64,000 nucleotides of DNA, taken from NCBI RefSeq assembly GCF_023283895.1, contig NZ_JAKILB010000010.1, forward strand, positions 91,996-155,995, read 5' to 3'. Source of the DNA: Shewanella pneumatophori. Lineage in GTDB: Bacteria; Pseudomonadota; Gammaproteobacteria; Enterobacterales; Shewanellaceae. Numbering within the stretch: the first letter of the stretch is position 1; each line of letters begins with the position of its first letter. Shown one piece after another: positions 46,608 to 56,100 of the stretch. The position numbers and the translations under genes are program-made. The notes below the pieces were generated by a model. The model saw only the letters and a list, made by a program, of their open reading frames with translations, ran no database searches and was not told the origin of the DNA.

Positions 46608-47837
46608 TTAGTGAAGTAAACGGGTTCTAATCGTACCTTCAATGGCCTGCATCTCAATCAAGGCTTCATCAGCTTGATCTGAGTCGACTTCCATCACCAC
46701 GTAACCAATTTCAGCGGTAGTTTGTAGATACTGAGCAGCAATGTTGATGCCTTTCTCTGCAAACGCCGAGTTAATCTTGATTAGAATACCTGGGCGGTTG
46801 TGGTGAATATGCAGCAAGCGAGATGTGCCAGTATGTTGTGCTAGCGACACTTCAGGGAAGTTAACTGCTGTCATGGTTGAACCATTATCAGAGTACTTAG
46901 CAAGCTTGCCAGCAACTTCAATGCCGATGTTCTCTTGTGCTTCTGCGGTACTGCCACCAACGTGTGGAGTAAGCAGTACATTGTCTAAGCCGCGCAGTGG
47001 GCTGACAAACTCATCGTCATTTGACTTAGGTTCAACCGGGAACACGTCAATTGCCGCACCAGCAAGATGTTCTTCTTTAAGTGATGCCGCTAATGCATCG
47101 ATATCAACCACTGTACCGCGAGATGCGTTAATCAAGATGCTACCTTTACGCATAAAGGCAAGCTCTTCATGACCAATCATCTCTTTGGTTTGTGGTGTTT
47201 CAGGTACGTGTAGGCTCACTACATCTGCCAATGAAAGCAGTTGCTGTAGTGAATGCACTTGTTGCGCGTTACCTAACGGTAGCTTGTCTTCGATATCGAA
47301 GAAAATCACTCGCATACCTAATGTTTCAGCCAAAATACCTAACTGAGTACCAATATGGCCGTAACCAATGACACCTAAGGTTTTGCCACGCGCTTCAAAG
47401 CTGCCTGAAGCACTCTTTAACCAACCGCCGCGGTGGGCTAGGGCGTTGCGCTGTGGAATACCACGTAGCAACATAATGATTTCGCCCAATACCAATTCAG
47501 CCACACTACGAGTGTTTGAGAAAGGCGCGTTAAACACTGGGATCCCCAGTTTTTCAGCAGCTTTTAAGCTCACTTGGTTGGTACCAATACAGAAACAGCC
47601 AATACCAACTAGTTTTTCAGCGCGGGACAAGACATCTTCAGTCAATTGGGTACGGGATCGAATACCAATGAAATGCGCATCTTTAACGGCCACATGAAGT
47701 TCATCTTCAGCTAGCGATGCTTTGTGATATTCAATATTGGTGTAACCAGCACGTTCAAATACATCTACCGCAGATTGGTGGACGCCTTCCAACAGCAGGA
47801 TCTTAATTTTATCCTTGTCCAGCGAATGTTTCGCCAT
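46608..47837 (-). CDS. serA: D-3-phosphoglycerate dehydrogenase
   Basis: 409 residues, the same length as E. coli SerA (410). NAD-binding loop GYGHIGTQLGILAE, catalytic Arg in INASRGTVVDI, Glu and His in LTPHVGGSTAEAQENIG. C-terminal ACT domain (LLHIHHNRPGILIKIN) for serine feedback. Catalyses the first step of serine synthesis in the cytoplasm. Confidence 0.96.
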   Translation of the reverse strand: MAKHSLDKDKIKILLLEGVHQSAVDVFERAGYTNIEYHKASLAEDELHVAVKDAHFIGIRSRTQLTEDVLSRAEKLVGIGCFCIGTNQVSLKAAEKLGIPVFNAPFSNTRSVAELVLGEIIMLLRGIPQRNALAHRGGWLKSASGSFEARGKTLGVIGYGHIGTQLGILAETLGMRVIFFDIEDKLPLGNAQQVHSLQQLLSLADVVSLHVPETPQTKEMIGHEELAFMRKGSILINASRGTVVDIDALAASLKEEHLAGAAIDVFPVEPKSNDDEFVSPLRGLDNVLLTPHVGGSTAEAQENIGIEVAGKLAKYSDNGSTMTAVNFPEVSLAQHTGTSRLLHIHHNRPGILIKINSAFAEKGINIAAQYLQTTAEIGYVVMEVDSDQADEALIEMQAIEGTIRTRLLH

Positions 47838-48092
47838 GATTTATGTACCCTTTTAGTTTATATGTATTATGTATACTTAATGCCACCGCAGAGCCGACTA
47901 AACTCTACGTTGTAGGAGTGGTTTGGGTATAGACTGTCAATGTACTAAGGACTGAAAAGCCTTCCAACTGAAATTTACGTCGAAAGCGTAACAGAGGTAA
48001 CAAAGTAGCACTTTTTTTGGTTGCTGTGGAGGGCTAGATGGCTAAAGTGTTTATTCGTAATTTAGAACAATATGGTATATGAGGGAGTTATT

Positions 48093-48704
48093 TTGAATAA
48101 AAGCACTGTGTGGCTAGTGATATTCTTCGCTGTATTGATTTGGTCAGGGATTAACCCTAAAGACCAATTTACTTGGTTTTTAGAAGTGGCGCCGGCGATT
48201 ATTGCCTTGCCAATACTTATCCTTACTCGTAAGAGTTTTGCGCTCACCAGTTTAGCTTATGGTTTGATCTTAGTGCATTGCGTGATCTTAATGGTCGGCG
48301 GGCATTATACCTATGCTGAAGTGCCGTTATTTGACTGGATTGCAGATTGGACCGGCGGTGGTCGTAACAATTACGATAAGGTTGGTCACTTAGCACAAGG
48401 TTTTATTCCTGCTTTGCTGGCGCGCGAAGTGTTTATTCGTCTTAATGTGGTTAAGGTCGGGGCTTGGTGTAACTTCTTAGCCGTTTGTTTTGCACTGGCA
48501 TTTTCAGCTTTTTACGAGCTGATTGAGTGGTGGGTTGCAGAGCTAACAGGTGAAGATGCCGAAGCCTTTTTAGGTACTCAAGGGTATGTTTGGGACACGC
48601 AGTCTGACATGGCAATGGCATTGATAGGCGCAATCGCTTCAGTGTTATTACTCGGGCATTTGCATGACAAGCAATTGAGTGTAAAACTAGCTCAGCAGAG
48701 TTAA
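48093..48704 (+). CDS. DUF2238/YjdF-type inner-membrane protein
   Basis: 203 residues with six hydrophobic segments. GGRNNYDKVGHLAQGFIP and YELIEWWVAELTGED carry His, Asp and Glu typical of YjdF/DUF2238 proteins. Role unknown. The frame extends to an ATG at 48072, but GAGGGAG five bases before the TTG at 48093 supports the shorter start. Confidence 0.82.
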   Translation: MNKSTVWLVIFFAVLIWSGINPKDQFTWFLEVAPAIIALPILILTRKSFALTSLAYGLILVHCVILMVGGHYTYAEVPLFDWIADWTGGGRNNYDKVGHLAQGFIPALLAREVFIRLNVVKVGAWCNFLAVCFALAFSAFYELIEWWVAELTGEDAEAFLGTQGYVWDTQSDMAMALIGAIASVLLLGHLHDKQLSVKLAQQS

Positions 48705-48936
48705 CATTAAACTAACAGGTTAAACCACTCAAATGCAGCAGAGGGTGAATAAACTCTGTATACTCTCGCTGCTTTTGGCGGATCGCATGATGCGGTCTGC
48801 ATAAATATTTAATAATGCCGTAGTCATCTCCGTTATCGAGTCGACATATTGCAAATGTAAACTGCTATCACAGCAATAACTACATTAGCGTTTGTTTTAT
48901 TTGGCGGACAGGCATAACTTTTCAGGGAGAAAAGTG

Positions 48937-49611
48937 ATGAGTAAAATTGACGAAATAGTCTTCCTCCATCAAGTGGCTTCCCCTTGCCATTTAGCTATTC
49001 TTGCAGACTCTATAGGATTAAAAACACGGGTTGTCTCGGATATTGAGCAGTTAGAAACTGATACCAATAAACGTTGCTTTTACCTGGTGTCTCAGCAAGG
49101 TGCAGCGTTAGATAATAATGGTATTCCGTTAGTGGCTACGCAGCTGGTTAAGCATGTACCTGTTGCCTTATATCAAGTTGAGCGCGAGCGTTTAAATGGT
49201 GAAGCAGCATTATTAGGTGGCTTTTGTGGCTTGCTGTTTCTTGAGGAGCGCATGGACTTGCTGCTTACTGGATTACGCAAGATGTTGGCCGATGAGCTTT
49301 GGTTTGATAGACCTTTGCTAAGCAAGGTATTCCGTCATTTAGTCAGTAAGGTTGAAGTTTCTCAAGACTTGACCACTGAGAGCGCTGAAACTTTAGAAGT
49401 GCTAACAAACCGTGAAAAAACCATTATTCAGTTAGTCTCTAGTGGTGCACGTAATAAAGAGATCGCCAATAAACTCAGTATTAGTGAGCACACAGTTAAA
49501 GCGCACATTTCCTCGATTTTTAGAAAAACCCAAGCGCGAAATCGAGTCGAGTTGCTGCGCTGGGCACAATCATTTCAAAGTCACTTAGACTTATTCGCCC
49601 TGACTCATTAA
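48937..49611 (+). CDS. LuxR-family regulator of VpsT/CsgD type
   Basis: 224 residues. The C-terminal helix-turn-helix is clear (TNREKTIIQLVSSGARNKEI, then LSISEHTVKAHISSIFRKT). The N-terminal part is a degenerate receiver without a clear phospho-acceptor Asp. The segment before the linker reads DELWFDRPLLSKVF; VpsT binds c-di-GMP through W[FLM][TS]R at the same place, and here the third residue is Asp. It might bind c-di-GMP with altered affinity. The frame is open from 48892, but GGGAGAAAAG directly before the ATG at 48937 fixes the start. A biofilm-gene target is inferred from family and neighbourhood. Confidence 0.8.
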   Translation: MSKIDEIVFLHQVASPCHLAILADSIGLKTRVVSDIEQLETDTNKRCFYLVSQQGAALDNNGIPLVATQLVKHVPVALYQVERERLNGEAALLGGFCGLLFLEERMDLLLTGLRKMLADELWFDRPLLSKVFRHLVSKVEVSQDLTTESAETLEVLTNREKTIIQLVSSGARNKEIANKLSISEHTVKAHISSIFRKTQARNRVELLRWAQSFQSHLDLFALTH

Positions 49612-50211
49612 AAGTGAATTTGCTGAAGTCTAGCCGATGAAAAGCGGCTAATTAAAAATGTGTTAGTTAAAGATTGAATCATTAAAAGCTATAACTCGCT
49701 TAGTTATAGCGCTAGGCAATTAGAGCCTTAACTTATAATAGCCATCAACTAAAGCTGCTTGCTTGGGCTGATGATTTTTGCAGGCAGATTTAATTTATGA
49801 TTAATCTAGTGCAGTTAATAATGACTAATCGCACCGTGAGTACCTAAAATCGCTGTTAAGCATGAATAATCTAAATTTAGGGTTGTTTATTTAAGTTATA
49901 AAATTACAAAACTGTATCTAATTGATCGGTTTTTGGCTGTTTTAGGCCGCTAAATTTGTTTGTCCTTCCCTTTTTATAAATCACTTCAAATGTAATTCAC
50001 TGTGGTCTTATTTGGCGGCTCAGTTTGGTTTTTGTCTAATTTTTGTTTTGCTAATGTTTACTTTTGTGCGATTTTTACTTGCTTCGCAGTAGTTGAGGCG
50101 CGAACTCGATAAAATTCCAAATTATCTGCAGCAAATCATGGTGAACTCCTTGCAGCAAACTTTTGCCTGTATACACTGCGGACACATCAAGATTTAAATG
50201 GTAATAAAGTT
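49612..50211. other. 600-bp intergenic region before nupC
   Basis: Two small hairpins follow the LuxR gene: TAGCCG/CGGCTA (49631-49650) and GCTATAAC/GTTATAGC (49688-49710). Neither has a T run. The rest is AT-rich and must hold the nupC promoter. A TGTGCGAT half-site near 50066 could belong to a CRP site but lacks a partner. Confidence 0.45.
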
Positions 50212-51438
50212 ATGGAAGTTTTCATCAGTTTGTTCGGTATGCTGTGTCTAATGGGACTGGCAGTAGCCTTATCAGAAAATAGAAAAGCAATTAACCTTAG
50301 AACAGTATTAGGTGCACTTGCGTTTCAAGTCGCCTTTGGTGCATTTGTTATGTATGTGCCAATGGGCCAAGCGGTGCTAGATGGCGCATCAAACGGCGTA
50401 ATGCATGTTATTGGCTATGCAAACGAAGGTTTGACCTTCCTATTTGGCGACTTAGCGAAATTTGGTGTTGGCTTTATCTTTGTGATTAACGTGTTATTTG
50501 TGGTGGTCTTTATTAGCGCATTAATTGCCGTACTTTATTACCTTGGCATTATGCAGATGGTTATTGGCCTTATCGGTGGCGGCTTATCTAAGCTACTGGG
50601 GTCAAGCCGTGCAGAATCATTATCGGCAACGGCTAACATCTTTGTGGGCCCAATCGAAGCGCCATCAATGGTGCGTCCTTTCGTAAAACACATGACTCGC
50701 TCAGAGTTATTCGCAGTGATGACCGGTGGTTTAGCATCAGTTGCCGGCGGCACCATGATCGGTTATATCCAGATGGGTGTTGACGTTAAATACGTGCTAA
50801 CTGCAGCGTTTATGACGGCTCCTGCTGGTTTATTGTTTGCCAAACTAATGTGGCCAGAAACCGAAACACCGCAAAACGACATCAAAAAAGTGATGGACGA
50901 TGTGGAAGACAAGCCAGCTAACGTGCTTGATGCAGCCGCGGGCGGGGCAGCAATGGGGATGCAACAAGTATTGTCTGTATCAGCCTTGTTGTTAGCGTTC
51001 GTAGCGCTTATCGCTATGGTGAACGGCATGCTAGGTGGCATTGGTGGCTGGTTCGGTATTGAAGGCCTAACCATGCAAGCTATTTTAGGTTACCTGCTTG
51101 CACCACTTGCGTGGGTGATGGGTGTACCTTGGAGCGAAGCGACTCAAGCGGCATCGTTTATTGGCCAAAAGATGGTTATTAACGAGTTCGTTGCTTATAT
51201 CGACTTCTTAAAAGTTGCAGATCAGCTATCTGAAAAGACGCAAATTATCATTAGTTTTGCCCTGTGTGGTTTCGCTAACATTGGTTCACTAGCCATGGTA
51301 ATTGGTGGCTTGGCGGCGCTTTGCCCTGAACGTCGTCACGACTTAAGTGCTCTAGGTATGAAAGCCCTAATTGCTGCTGCACTGGCGAACTTAATGAGCG
51401 GTACTATTGCAGGTTTACTATACAGCCTAGCGGGTTAA
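50212..51438 (+). CDS. nupC: NupC-family concentrative nucleoside transporter
   Basis: 408 residues, mostly hydrophobic. The core signatures of the CNT family are visible: GPIEAPSMVRPFVKHMTRSE, TGGLASVAGGTMIGYI, and KMVINEFVAYIDF with CGFANIGSLAMVIGG near the end. Imports nucleosides with a proton or sodium ion. It is followed 92 bp later by deoD, so uptake and phosphorolysis are encoded together. Confidence 0.94.
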   Translation: MEVFISLFGMLCLMGLAVALSENRKAINLRTVLGALAFQVAFGAFVMYVPMGQAVLDGASNGVMHVIGYANEGLTFLFGDLAKFGVGFIFVINVLFVVVFISALIAVLYYLGIMQMVIGLIGGGLSKLLGSSRAESLSATANIFVGPIEAPSMVRPFVKHMTRSELFAVMTGGLASVAGGTMIGYIQMGVDVKYVLTAAFMTAPAGLLFAKLMWPETETPQNDIKKVMDDVEDKPANVLDAAAGGAAMGMQQVLSVSALLLAFVALIAMVNGMLGGIGGWFGIEGLTMQAILGYLLAPLAWVMGVPWSEATQAASFIGQKMVINEFVAYIDFLKVADQLSEKTQIIISFALCGFANIGSLAMVIGGLAALCPERRHDLSALGMKALIAAALANLMSGTIAGLLYSLAG

Positions 51439-51480
51439 TGTACCTGTAAGTCTGGCTTGAACTATTTATATTTTTATCGC

Positions 51481-51519
51481 GAGCCGTCGTTTACTAGCGC
51501 AAACAACGGCTCAATTTTT
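51481..51519 (+). terminator. Hairpin with T run between nupC and deoD
   Basis: GAGCCGT and ACGGCTC pair, followed inward by GTTT/AAAC with one mismatch, then AATTTTT. It ends 11 bp before the deoD ATG and leaves only the GAGG ribosome site, so it looks like an attenuator or partial terminator. Confidence 0.7.
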
Positions 51520-51530
51520 GAGGAAATATC

Positions 51531-52241
51531 ATGACTCCACATATCAATGCCGAAAACGGTGCATTCGCTAAAACAGTATTAATGCCTGGCGATCCACTAC
51601 GTGCTAAATACATTGCTGACAACTTTTTAGAAAACGCTGTATTGATTACAGACGTACGTAATATGTTGGGTTACACCGGTGAGTACAAAGGCAAGAAGAT
51701 CTCTGTTATGGGTTCTGGCATGGGTATTCCATCGATCTCTATCTACGCTAAAGAGTTGATCACTGAATACGGCGTTGAGAATATCGTTCGCATCGGTTCT
51801 TGTGGCGCAATCAGCGATAACATCAAGTTAATGGACGTTGTTATGGCAATGGGCGCGAGCACTGATTCTGCAGTAAACAGAACTCGCTTTGCACACACTG
51901 ACTTTGCAATGATTGCTGATTTCAACCTACTTAAGCGTGCTGCTGACTCAGCTGAAAAGCTAGGTGCTAACTACCATGTCGGTAACCTTTACTCTTCAGA
52001 TCTATTCTATAGCGCTGACGAAGAACGTTACGACCTAATGGAAAAGTACGGCATTTTAGGCGTCGAAATGGAAGCGGCTGGTCTATACGGTGTGGCGACT
52101 GAATATGGCGCTAAGGCATTGGCAATGATGACAGTAACTGACCACATTCGCCAAGGTTTGCATTTGACTGCTGAAGAGCGTCAGCAAACGCTGAACGACA
52201 TGATTAAGCTTACTTTAGACGCGGTAGAAGACTTACTTTAA
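51531..52241 (+). CDS. deoD: Purine nucleoside phosphorylase (DeoD type)
   Basis: 236 residues, family-typical. Phosphate and base sites visible: [31 protein letters not shown], and [12 protein letters not shown]. Cleaves purine nucleosides with phosphate to base and ribose-1-phosphate; hexameric in E. coli. In line with nupC upstream. Confidence 0.96.
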   Translation: MTPHINAENGAFAKTVLMPGDPLRAKYIADNFLENAVLITDVRNMLGYTGEYKGKKISVMGSGMGIPSISIYAKELITEYGVENIVRIGSCGAISDNIKLMDVVMAMGASTDSAVNRTRFAHTDFAMIADFNLLKRAADSAEKLGANYHVGNLYSSDLFYSADEERYDLMEKYGILGVEMEAAGLYGVATEYGAKALAMMTVTDHIRQGLHLTAEERQQTLNDMIKLTLDAVEDLL

Positions 52242-52564
52242 TCAATATTAATGGTTGCTTAAGCTAACTAAAGTATTTTGCGACCGATTAATAATGTAAA
52301 GCTTTACCCTATGGCCCGCAGTTACGCATATTAAGTTGAACGCTACGGCGATTCGACAACAAAAACATAGCGTAACAGCGGGTCAATTTCTTATTTTATT
52401 CGCTCATTATTCGTGCTCGCTATATGCGAGTCGGCCCTTCCAAGCCTGCTCTATTTTCTGTTCTATCCTGGCAAAGCGTTTCTCTGCACAAGTTCTCTGT
52501 TAAATAAATAAGCCTCTATAAAGATCTGCCTAGACAAAGTAGACTGTGGCCAATAATTGCAACA
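52242..52564. other. Spacer after deoD containing a 13-bp inverted repeat
   Basis: Arms CCCGCAGTTACGC (52315-52327) and GCGTAACAGCGGG (52370-52382) pair with a single mismatch around a 42-base loop, followed by a T-rich stretch. A smaller CTCGC-TATAT-GCGAG hairpin lies at 52416-52430. Open frames here on the minus strand look like chance. It may hold a structured 3' UTR or small RNA plus the next promoter. Confidence 0.45.
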
Positions 52565-52579
52565 ATGGAAAATAATAAT

Positions 52580-53017
52580 ATGTCGATTTGGTTTAAGCCT
52601 GTTAGCCTCGAAATTTGCGCTCAAATGGATGCGGGTATGCATGGCAAAGGCACCTTGATGCAAACCATGGGGATCACGATTACCGAAATCGGCGACGACT
52701 ATATGGTAGCCACCATGCCTGCAACACCTGCGATCCATAATCCATTAGGTATTGTTCACGGTGGTGCAAATGTGGCATTAGCGGAAACGGTTGCTAGCTA
52801 TGCGGCAAACTTTGCTGTCGATTTTGAAAATTACTACTGCGTTGGCCAAGAGATCAATGCCAATCATTTAAAAGCATCGCGTAATGGTTTGCTAACGGCA
52901 ACGGCGAAACCTATTCATTTGGGCAAACGTAGCTCGGTGTGGGAAGTGCTCATCCATAATAGTGCTGGTGAGCTTTGCTGTATTTCGCGTATGACAGCGG
53001 CGGTAGTTAAGCGTTAA
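52580..53017 (+). CDS. Hotdog-fold acyl-CoA thioesterase (PaaI/YdiI type)
   Basis: 145 residues from MSIWFKPVSLE. The motif HNPLGIVHGGANVALAETVA carries the catalytic Glu and HGG of the YdiI/MenI-PaaI group. YdiI hydrolyses 1,4-dihydroxy-2-naphthoyl-CoA for menaquinone, used heavily by Shewanella; a paralogue of other specificity is equally possible. An ATG at 52565 is also in frame; GGAAA eight bases before 52580 favours the later start. Confidence 0.85.
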   Translation: MSIWFKPVSLEICAQMDAGMHGKGTLMQTMGITITEIGDDYMVATMPATPAIHNPLGIVHGGANVALAETVASYAANFAVDFENYYCVGQEINANHLKASRNGLLTATAKPIHLGKRSSVWEVLIHNSAGELCCISRMTAAVVKR

Positions 53018-53193
53018 ATCTAACTTTTAAGGCCAATATCCTCTTGCTCAGCGTAATTTGTTGGCTGTAACCCTGTTTTGTTGCTGCTTTTTTGATCATA
53101 ATAAACTCATGTTTCGAGTCGCTATATTGCAGTAAGCCAATTACTGTTAAAGAAAGTGGCTCGAATAAAACATAAGATCAAAGAGGGTGAGCC

Positions 53194-53448
53194 ATGGATA
53201 ATGCAACAATTTGGGAATGGGTAGGATACCTAGCATCGGTCGTCGTCGCGATATCGCTGATGATGTCTAACATTAAAAAGCTGCGCTGGTGGAACCTAAT
53301 TGGTGCTGCGTTATTTGTGGCTTACGGATTAGCCATTGACGCTATTCCGGTTGCATTAGTGAACTTCTTTATTGTGCTGATTGATGCTTACTATTTAGTG
53401 AAGCTTTATAAAGCCGATGCACAAATTAACAACACCACAGAGTTATAA
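53194..53448 (+). CDS. Small inner-membrane protein (YgjV-like)
   Basis: 84 residues with three hydrophobic stretches (WVGYLASVVVAISLMM, WWNLIGAALFVAYGLAI and VALVNFFIVLIDAYYLV). Layout resembles the YgjV family of inner-membrane proteins of unknown role. AGAGGGTGAGCC precedes the ATG. Confidence 0.7.
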   Translation: MDNATIWEWVGYLASVVVAISLMMSNIKKLRWWNLIGAALFVAYGLAIDAIPVALVNFFIVLIDAYYLVKLYKADAQINNTTEL

Positions 53449-53855
53449 AAAATAACCAATTAGGGGAAGAAATGACTCATTCTTCCCTTTTTTAACAAAT
53501 GTAAATAGAGTAAAAACACTACCTTCTGGAGTTATCCTCTGTTTTCTTCTCAATATATCGTTGATTTCTAGTGTTTAAAACTCACAAACTTAAAACTTGT
53601 TGGTGATTAAATCTGAACATTTTATTTATTGATTAGCATCAAGACTGTTAATTAAATTCAACACTACTCTCCAAACTCCTAATTAAATTGAAGTTTATTG
53701 AGCACTATTTTTCCCATTACTCTCTAATCTGTAATTTAGTTTAAGCTTATCGTCTTTAATCGTTTTATTGTTTTTTGTTGAGTGTTTATTCTTATCCCAT
53801 CGACAAGCGGCCAATAACCGCATTGCCATAGCATATCGCAGATGAAGGATAAACC
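53449..53855. other. AT-rich region upstream of the katB leader
   Basis: About 400 bp, presumably with the katB promoter and any OxyR site. No full OxyR pattern (four ATAG-type quarter sites) was found. A small hairpin-like GGGAAGAA/TTCTTCCC (53464-53486) is followed by T residues and probably ends the upstream small-membrane-protein gene. Confidence 0.45.
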
Positions 53856-53909
53856 ATGGCCACCCTATTTGATTTAATCGAAACTTGGCTTGAATCTAGC
53901 CAAGATTGA
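53856..53909 (+). CDS. Candidate 17-residue leader peptide of katB
   Basis: ATG preceded by AAGGAT at five bases, encoding MATLFDLIETWLESSQD and a TGA stop that overlaps the katB ribosome site GAGGAG. The katB ATG is 11 bases after this stop, so translation could be coupled. The last codons lie in a hairpin (CTTGGCT/AGCCAAG, 53884-53904). It may be chance, but ribosome site, spacing and overlap are all good. Confidence 0.5.
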   Translation: MATLFDLIETWLESSQD

Positions 53910-53919
53910 GGAGTAATTT

Positions 53920-55383
53920 ATGAGTCAGCAAAACCGAGTTCTTACCGCACAAAATGGCGCCCCAATCAGTGATGACCAAAACTCACTTTCAGCAGGCGAG
54001 CGTGGTCCACTATTACTGCAAGATTGGCACCTTATTGAGAAGCTTGCACACTTTAACCGCGAGCGTATTCCAGAGCGTATTGTGCACGCTAAAGGTACCG
54101 GTGTTTACGGTAAGTTCACTCTAACTCGCGATATGAGCGAGTACACAATTGCTGACCACTTCAACGGTGTAGGTAAAGAGACTGAAACCTTTGTACGTTT
54201 CTCTACAGTTGGTGGTGAAATGGGTTCTGCAGATGCAGAGCGTGATCCACGCGGTTTTGGTCTACGTTTTTACACTACTCGCGGTAATCACGATATCGTA
54301 GGTAACAACACGCCGACGTTCTTCTTACGTGATGGTATTAAGTTCCCAGACTTTATTCACACGCAAAAGCGTAACCCACAGACGAACCTGAAAGATCCAC
54401 ATGCAATGTGGGACTTCTGGGCACTAAATCCTGAAGCTATGCACCAAGTTACTGTGTTGATGTCAGATCGTGGTATCCCAGCTAACTACCGTCAAATGCA
54501 CGGATTTGGTTCGCACACTTTCTCTTTCTGGAATGCTGAAGGTGAGCGTTTTTGGGTGAAATTCCACTTTAAGACTAAGCAAGGCATCGCTAACTTAACG
54601 GCTGAGCAGGCGGATATCCTTAAAGGTATTGACCCGGATTCGTCACAACGCGATATGGTGGCAGCGATTGCCGACGGTAACTTCCCTAAGTGGGCTGTTA
54701 AAGTGCAAATCATGCCAGAAGCTGAGGCAAATACTTACAAGATCAACCCGTTTGACCTAACTAAAGTATGGCCACATGCTGACTACCCACTGATTGAAAT
54801 TGGTGAGCTTGAGCTAAACCGTATGCCGCAAAACTACTTCGCTGAAGTTGAGCAAGTTGCATTAGCGCCAAGTAACTTGGTACCAGGTGTCGGGGCGTCG
54901 CCAGATAAGATGCTACAAGCACGTTTGTTTGCCTACGCAGATGCTCAGCGCTACCGCATTGGTGCTAACTACAACCAGTTACCAGTTAACTGCCCACATG
55001 CAACAACGGCTAATCATCACCAGCGTGGCGGAGCTATGGCGGGTACACAATGTCCGTTCTCAGGTAGCCAAACCGGTGGCGATGCAAGCAGAAACTACGG
55101 ACCAAACAGCTTTGATGGCTTGCAAGATCAAGCGCAATTTGCTGAGCCACCACTACGTTTAGATGGCGAGGCTGATCGCTATAGCCGTTACGACCAAGAT
55201 GACTTTAGCCAAGCTGGTGACTTATACCGCTTACTACCTGAAGATGAAAAGGCACGTTTGATTGCTAACATCGCCGGCACATTAAGTGTGGTTAGTGAAG
55301 CGACTAAGTTGAAGATGGTTGAGCATTTCACTGCAGCTGACAGCGATTATGGTCAACGCGTAAAAGCAGCAATCGGTATGTAA
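53920..55383 (+). CDS. katB: Haem catalase (KatB type)
   Basis: 487 residues, small-subunit clade. Catalytic His in RIVHAKGTGVYG, Asn in VGNNTPTFFLRD, haem-ligand Tyr in ARLFAYADAQRYR. NPFDLTKVWPHADYPLIEIG is the usual conserved core. Breaks down hydrogen peroxide in the cytoplasm or periplasm; no signal peptide is seen. Strong codon bias implies high expression. Preceded by a candidate leader peptide and followed by a bidirectional terminator. Confidence 0.95.
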   Translation: MSQQNRVLTAQNGAPISDDQNSLSAGERGPLLLQDWHLIEKLAHFNRERIPERIVHAKGTGVYGKFTLTRDMSEYTIADHFNGVGKETETFVRFSTVGGEMGSADAERDPRGFGLRFYTTRGNHDIVGNNTPTFFLRDGIKFPDFIHTQKRNPQTNLKDPHAMWDFWALNPEAMHQVTVLMSDRGIPANYRQMHGFGSHTFSFWNAEGERFWVKFHFKTKQGIANLTAEQADILKGIDPDSSQRDMVAAIADGNFPKWAVKVQIMPEAEANTYKINPFDLTKVWPHADYPLIEIGELELNRMPQNYFAEVEQVALAPSNLVPGVGASPDKMLQARLFAYADAQRYRIGANYNQLPVNCPHATTANHHQRGGAMAGTQCPFSGSQTGGDASRNYGPNSFDGLQDQAQFAEPPLRLDGEADRYSRYDQDDFSQAGDLYRLLPEDEKARLIANIAGTLSVVSEATKLKMVEHFTAADSDYGQRVKAAIGM

Positions 55384-55436
55384 CGCGACTCCGCTAACTT
55401 TGCTTTAGCAAGCATTAGTCATAAGCTAGCAATAAG

Positions 55437-55470
55437 AAAGGCAAAACAGTGAGACTGTTTTGCCTTTTTT
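55437..55470. terminator. Terminator shared by katB and the Mn exporter gene
   Basis: AAAGGCAAAACAGT-GAG-ACTGTTTTGCCTTT with six T residues, perfect over 14 bp. A runs on the left let it work on both strands. Confidence 0.93.
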
Positions 55471-55476
55471 GTAGGT

Positions 55477-56031
55477 TTAAAAAACTAAGGTTGCAACACC
55501 TAGCAGGGCAAACAAGACCGCACAGCCGCGGTGGATCCAGCTCATCGGTAATTTTTCTGCGCTAAAGTGTCCGGCAATAACTGCGGGCACATTAGCGATT
55601 AACATACCAAGTGTTGTTCCAAGTACTACCATAGCTAAGGCGTCGTATTTAGCCGATAACACCATAGTTGCTATTTGAGTTTTATCGCCCATTTCAGCAA
55701 TGAAGAACAAGATGAAGGTGGCTAAAAAGGGGCCCATGGCATAAAAACGGCTTTCTTCAGCATCAACTTTATCTGGGATTAACACCCAAAGCGCAATCGC
55801 AAAAAATGAAGCAGCGACTAAATAGCGCCCCACATCTGGGCTTATCCAAGATATTGCCCATTGCCCGAGCCAAGCGGCTGCAAAGTGATTAACTAAGGTC
55901 GATAGAAAGATACCTAGCACAATGGCGGTTTTATTTTTGAAGCGCGCAGCTAAAATCAGCGCTAATAGTTGGGTCTTATCGCCGATTTCGGCAATGGCTA
56001 CGGTAAAAGTAGAGGCTAGCAGTGCTTCCAA
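55477..56031 (-). CDS. TMEM165/GDT1-family manganese exporter
   Basis: 184 residues with six hydrophobic segments in two repeats, each with the family motif E-x-G-D-K-T-Q (AEIGDKTQLLAL and AEMGDKTQIATM). Bacterial members, including MneA of Vibrio, export Mn(II). The start is TTG at 56031 (family N terminus MEALLAST...), with AGGA seven bases upstream. A yybP-ykoY-type Mn riboswitch lies in the 5' leader, which independently supports the Mn role. Confidence 0.9.
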   Translation of the reverse strand: MEALLASTFTVAIAEIGDKTQLLALILAARFKNKTAIVLGIFLSTLVNHFAAAWLGQWAISWISPDVGRYLVAASFFAIALWVLIPDKVDAEESRFYAMGPFLATFILFFIAEMGDKTQIATMVLSAKYDALAMVVLGTTLGMLIANVPAVIAGHFSAEKLPMSWIHRGCAVLFALLGVATLVF

Positions 56032-56100
56032 GAGTTAATCCTAATGGGGAATGCAATAAACTAAGCACAGCAACTCTTCCCCAAATATCAGAGATGCAGT

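Noticed and set aside
52463..52738. Open frame of 91 codons on the minus strand
   Set aside because: Overlaps the thioesterase gene; Cys/His-rich odd composition and no ribosome site indicate a shadow.
53449..53855. OxyR operator upstream of katB
   Set aside because: Only isolated ATAG-like quarters were found, not the four-part pattern.
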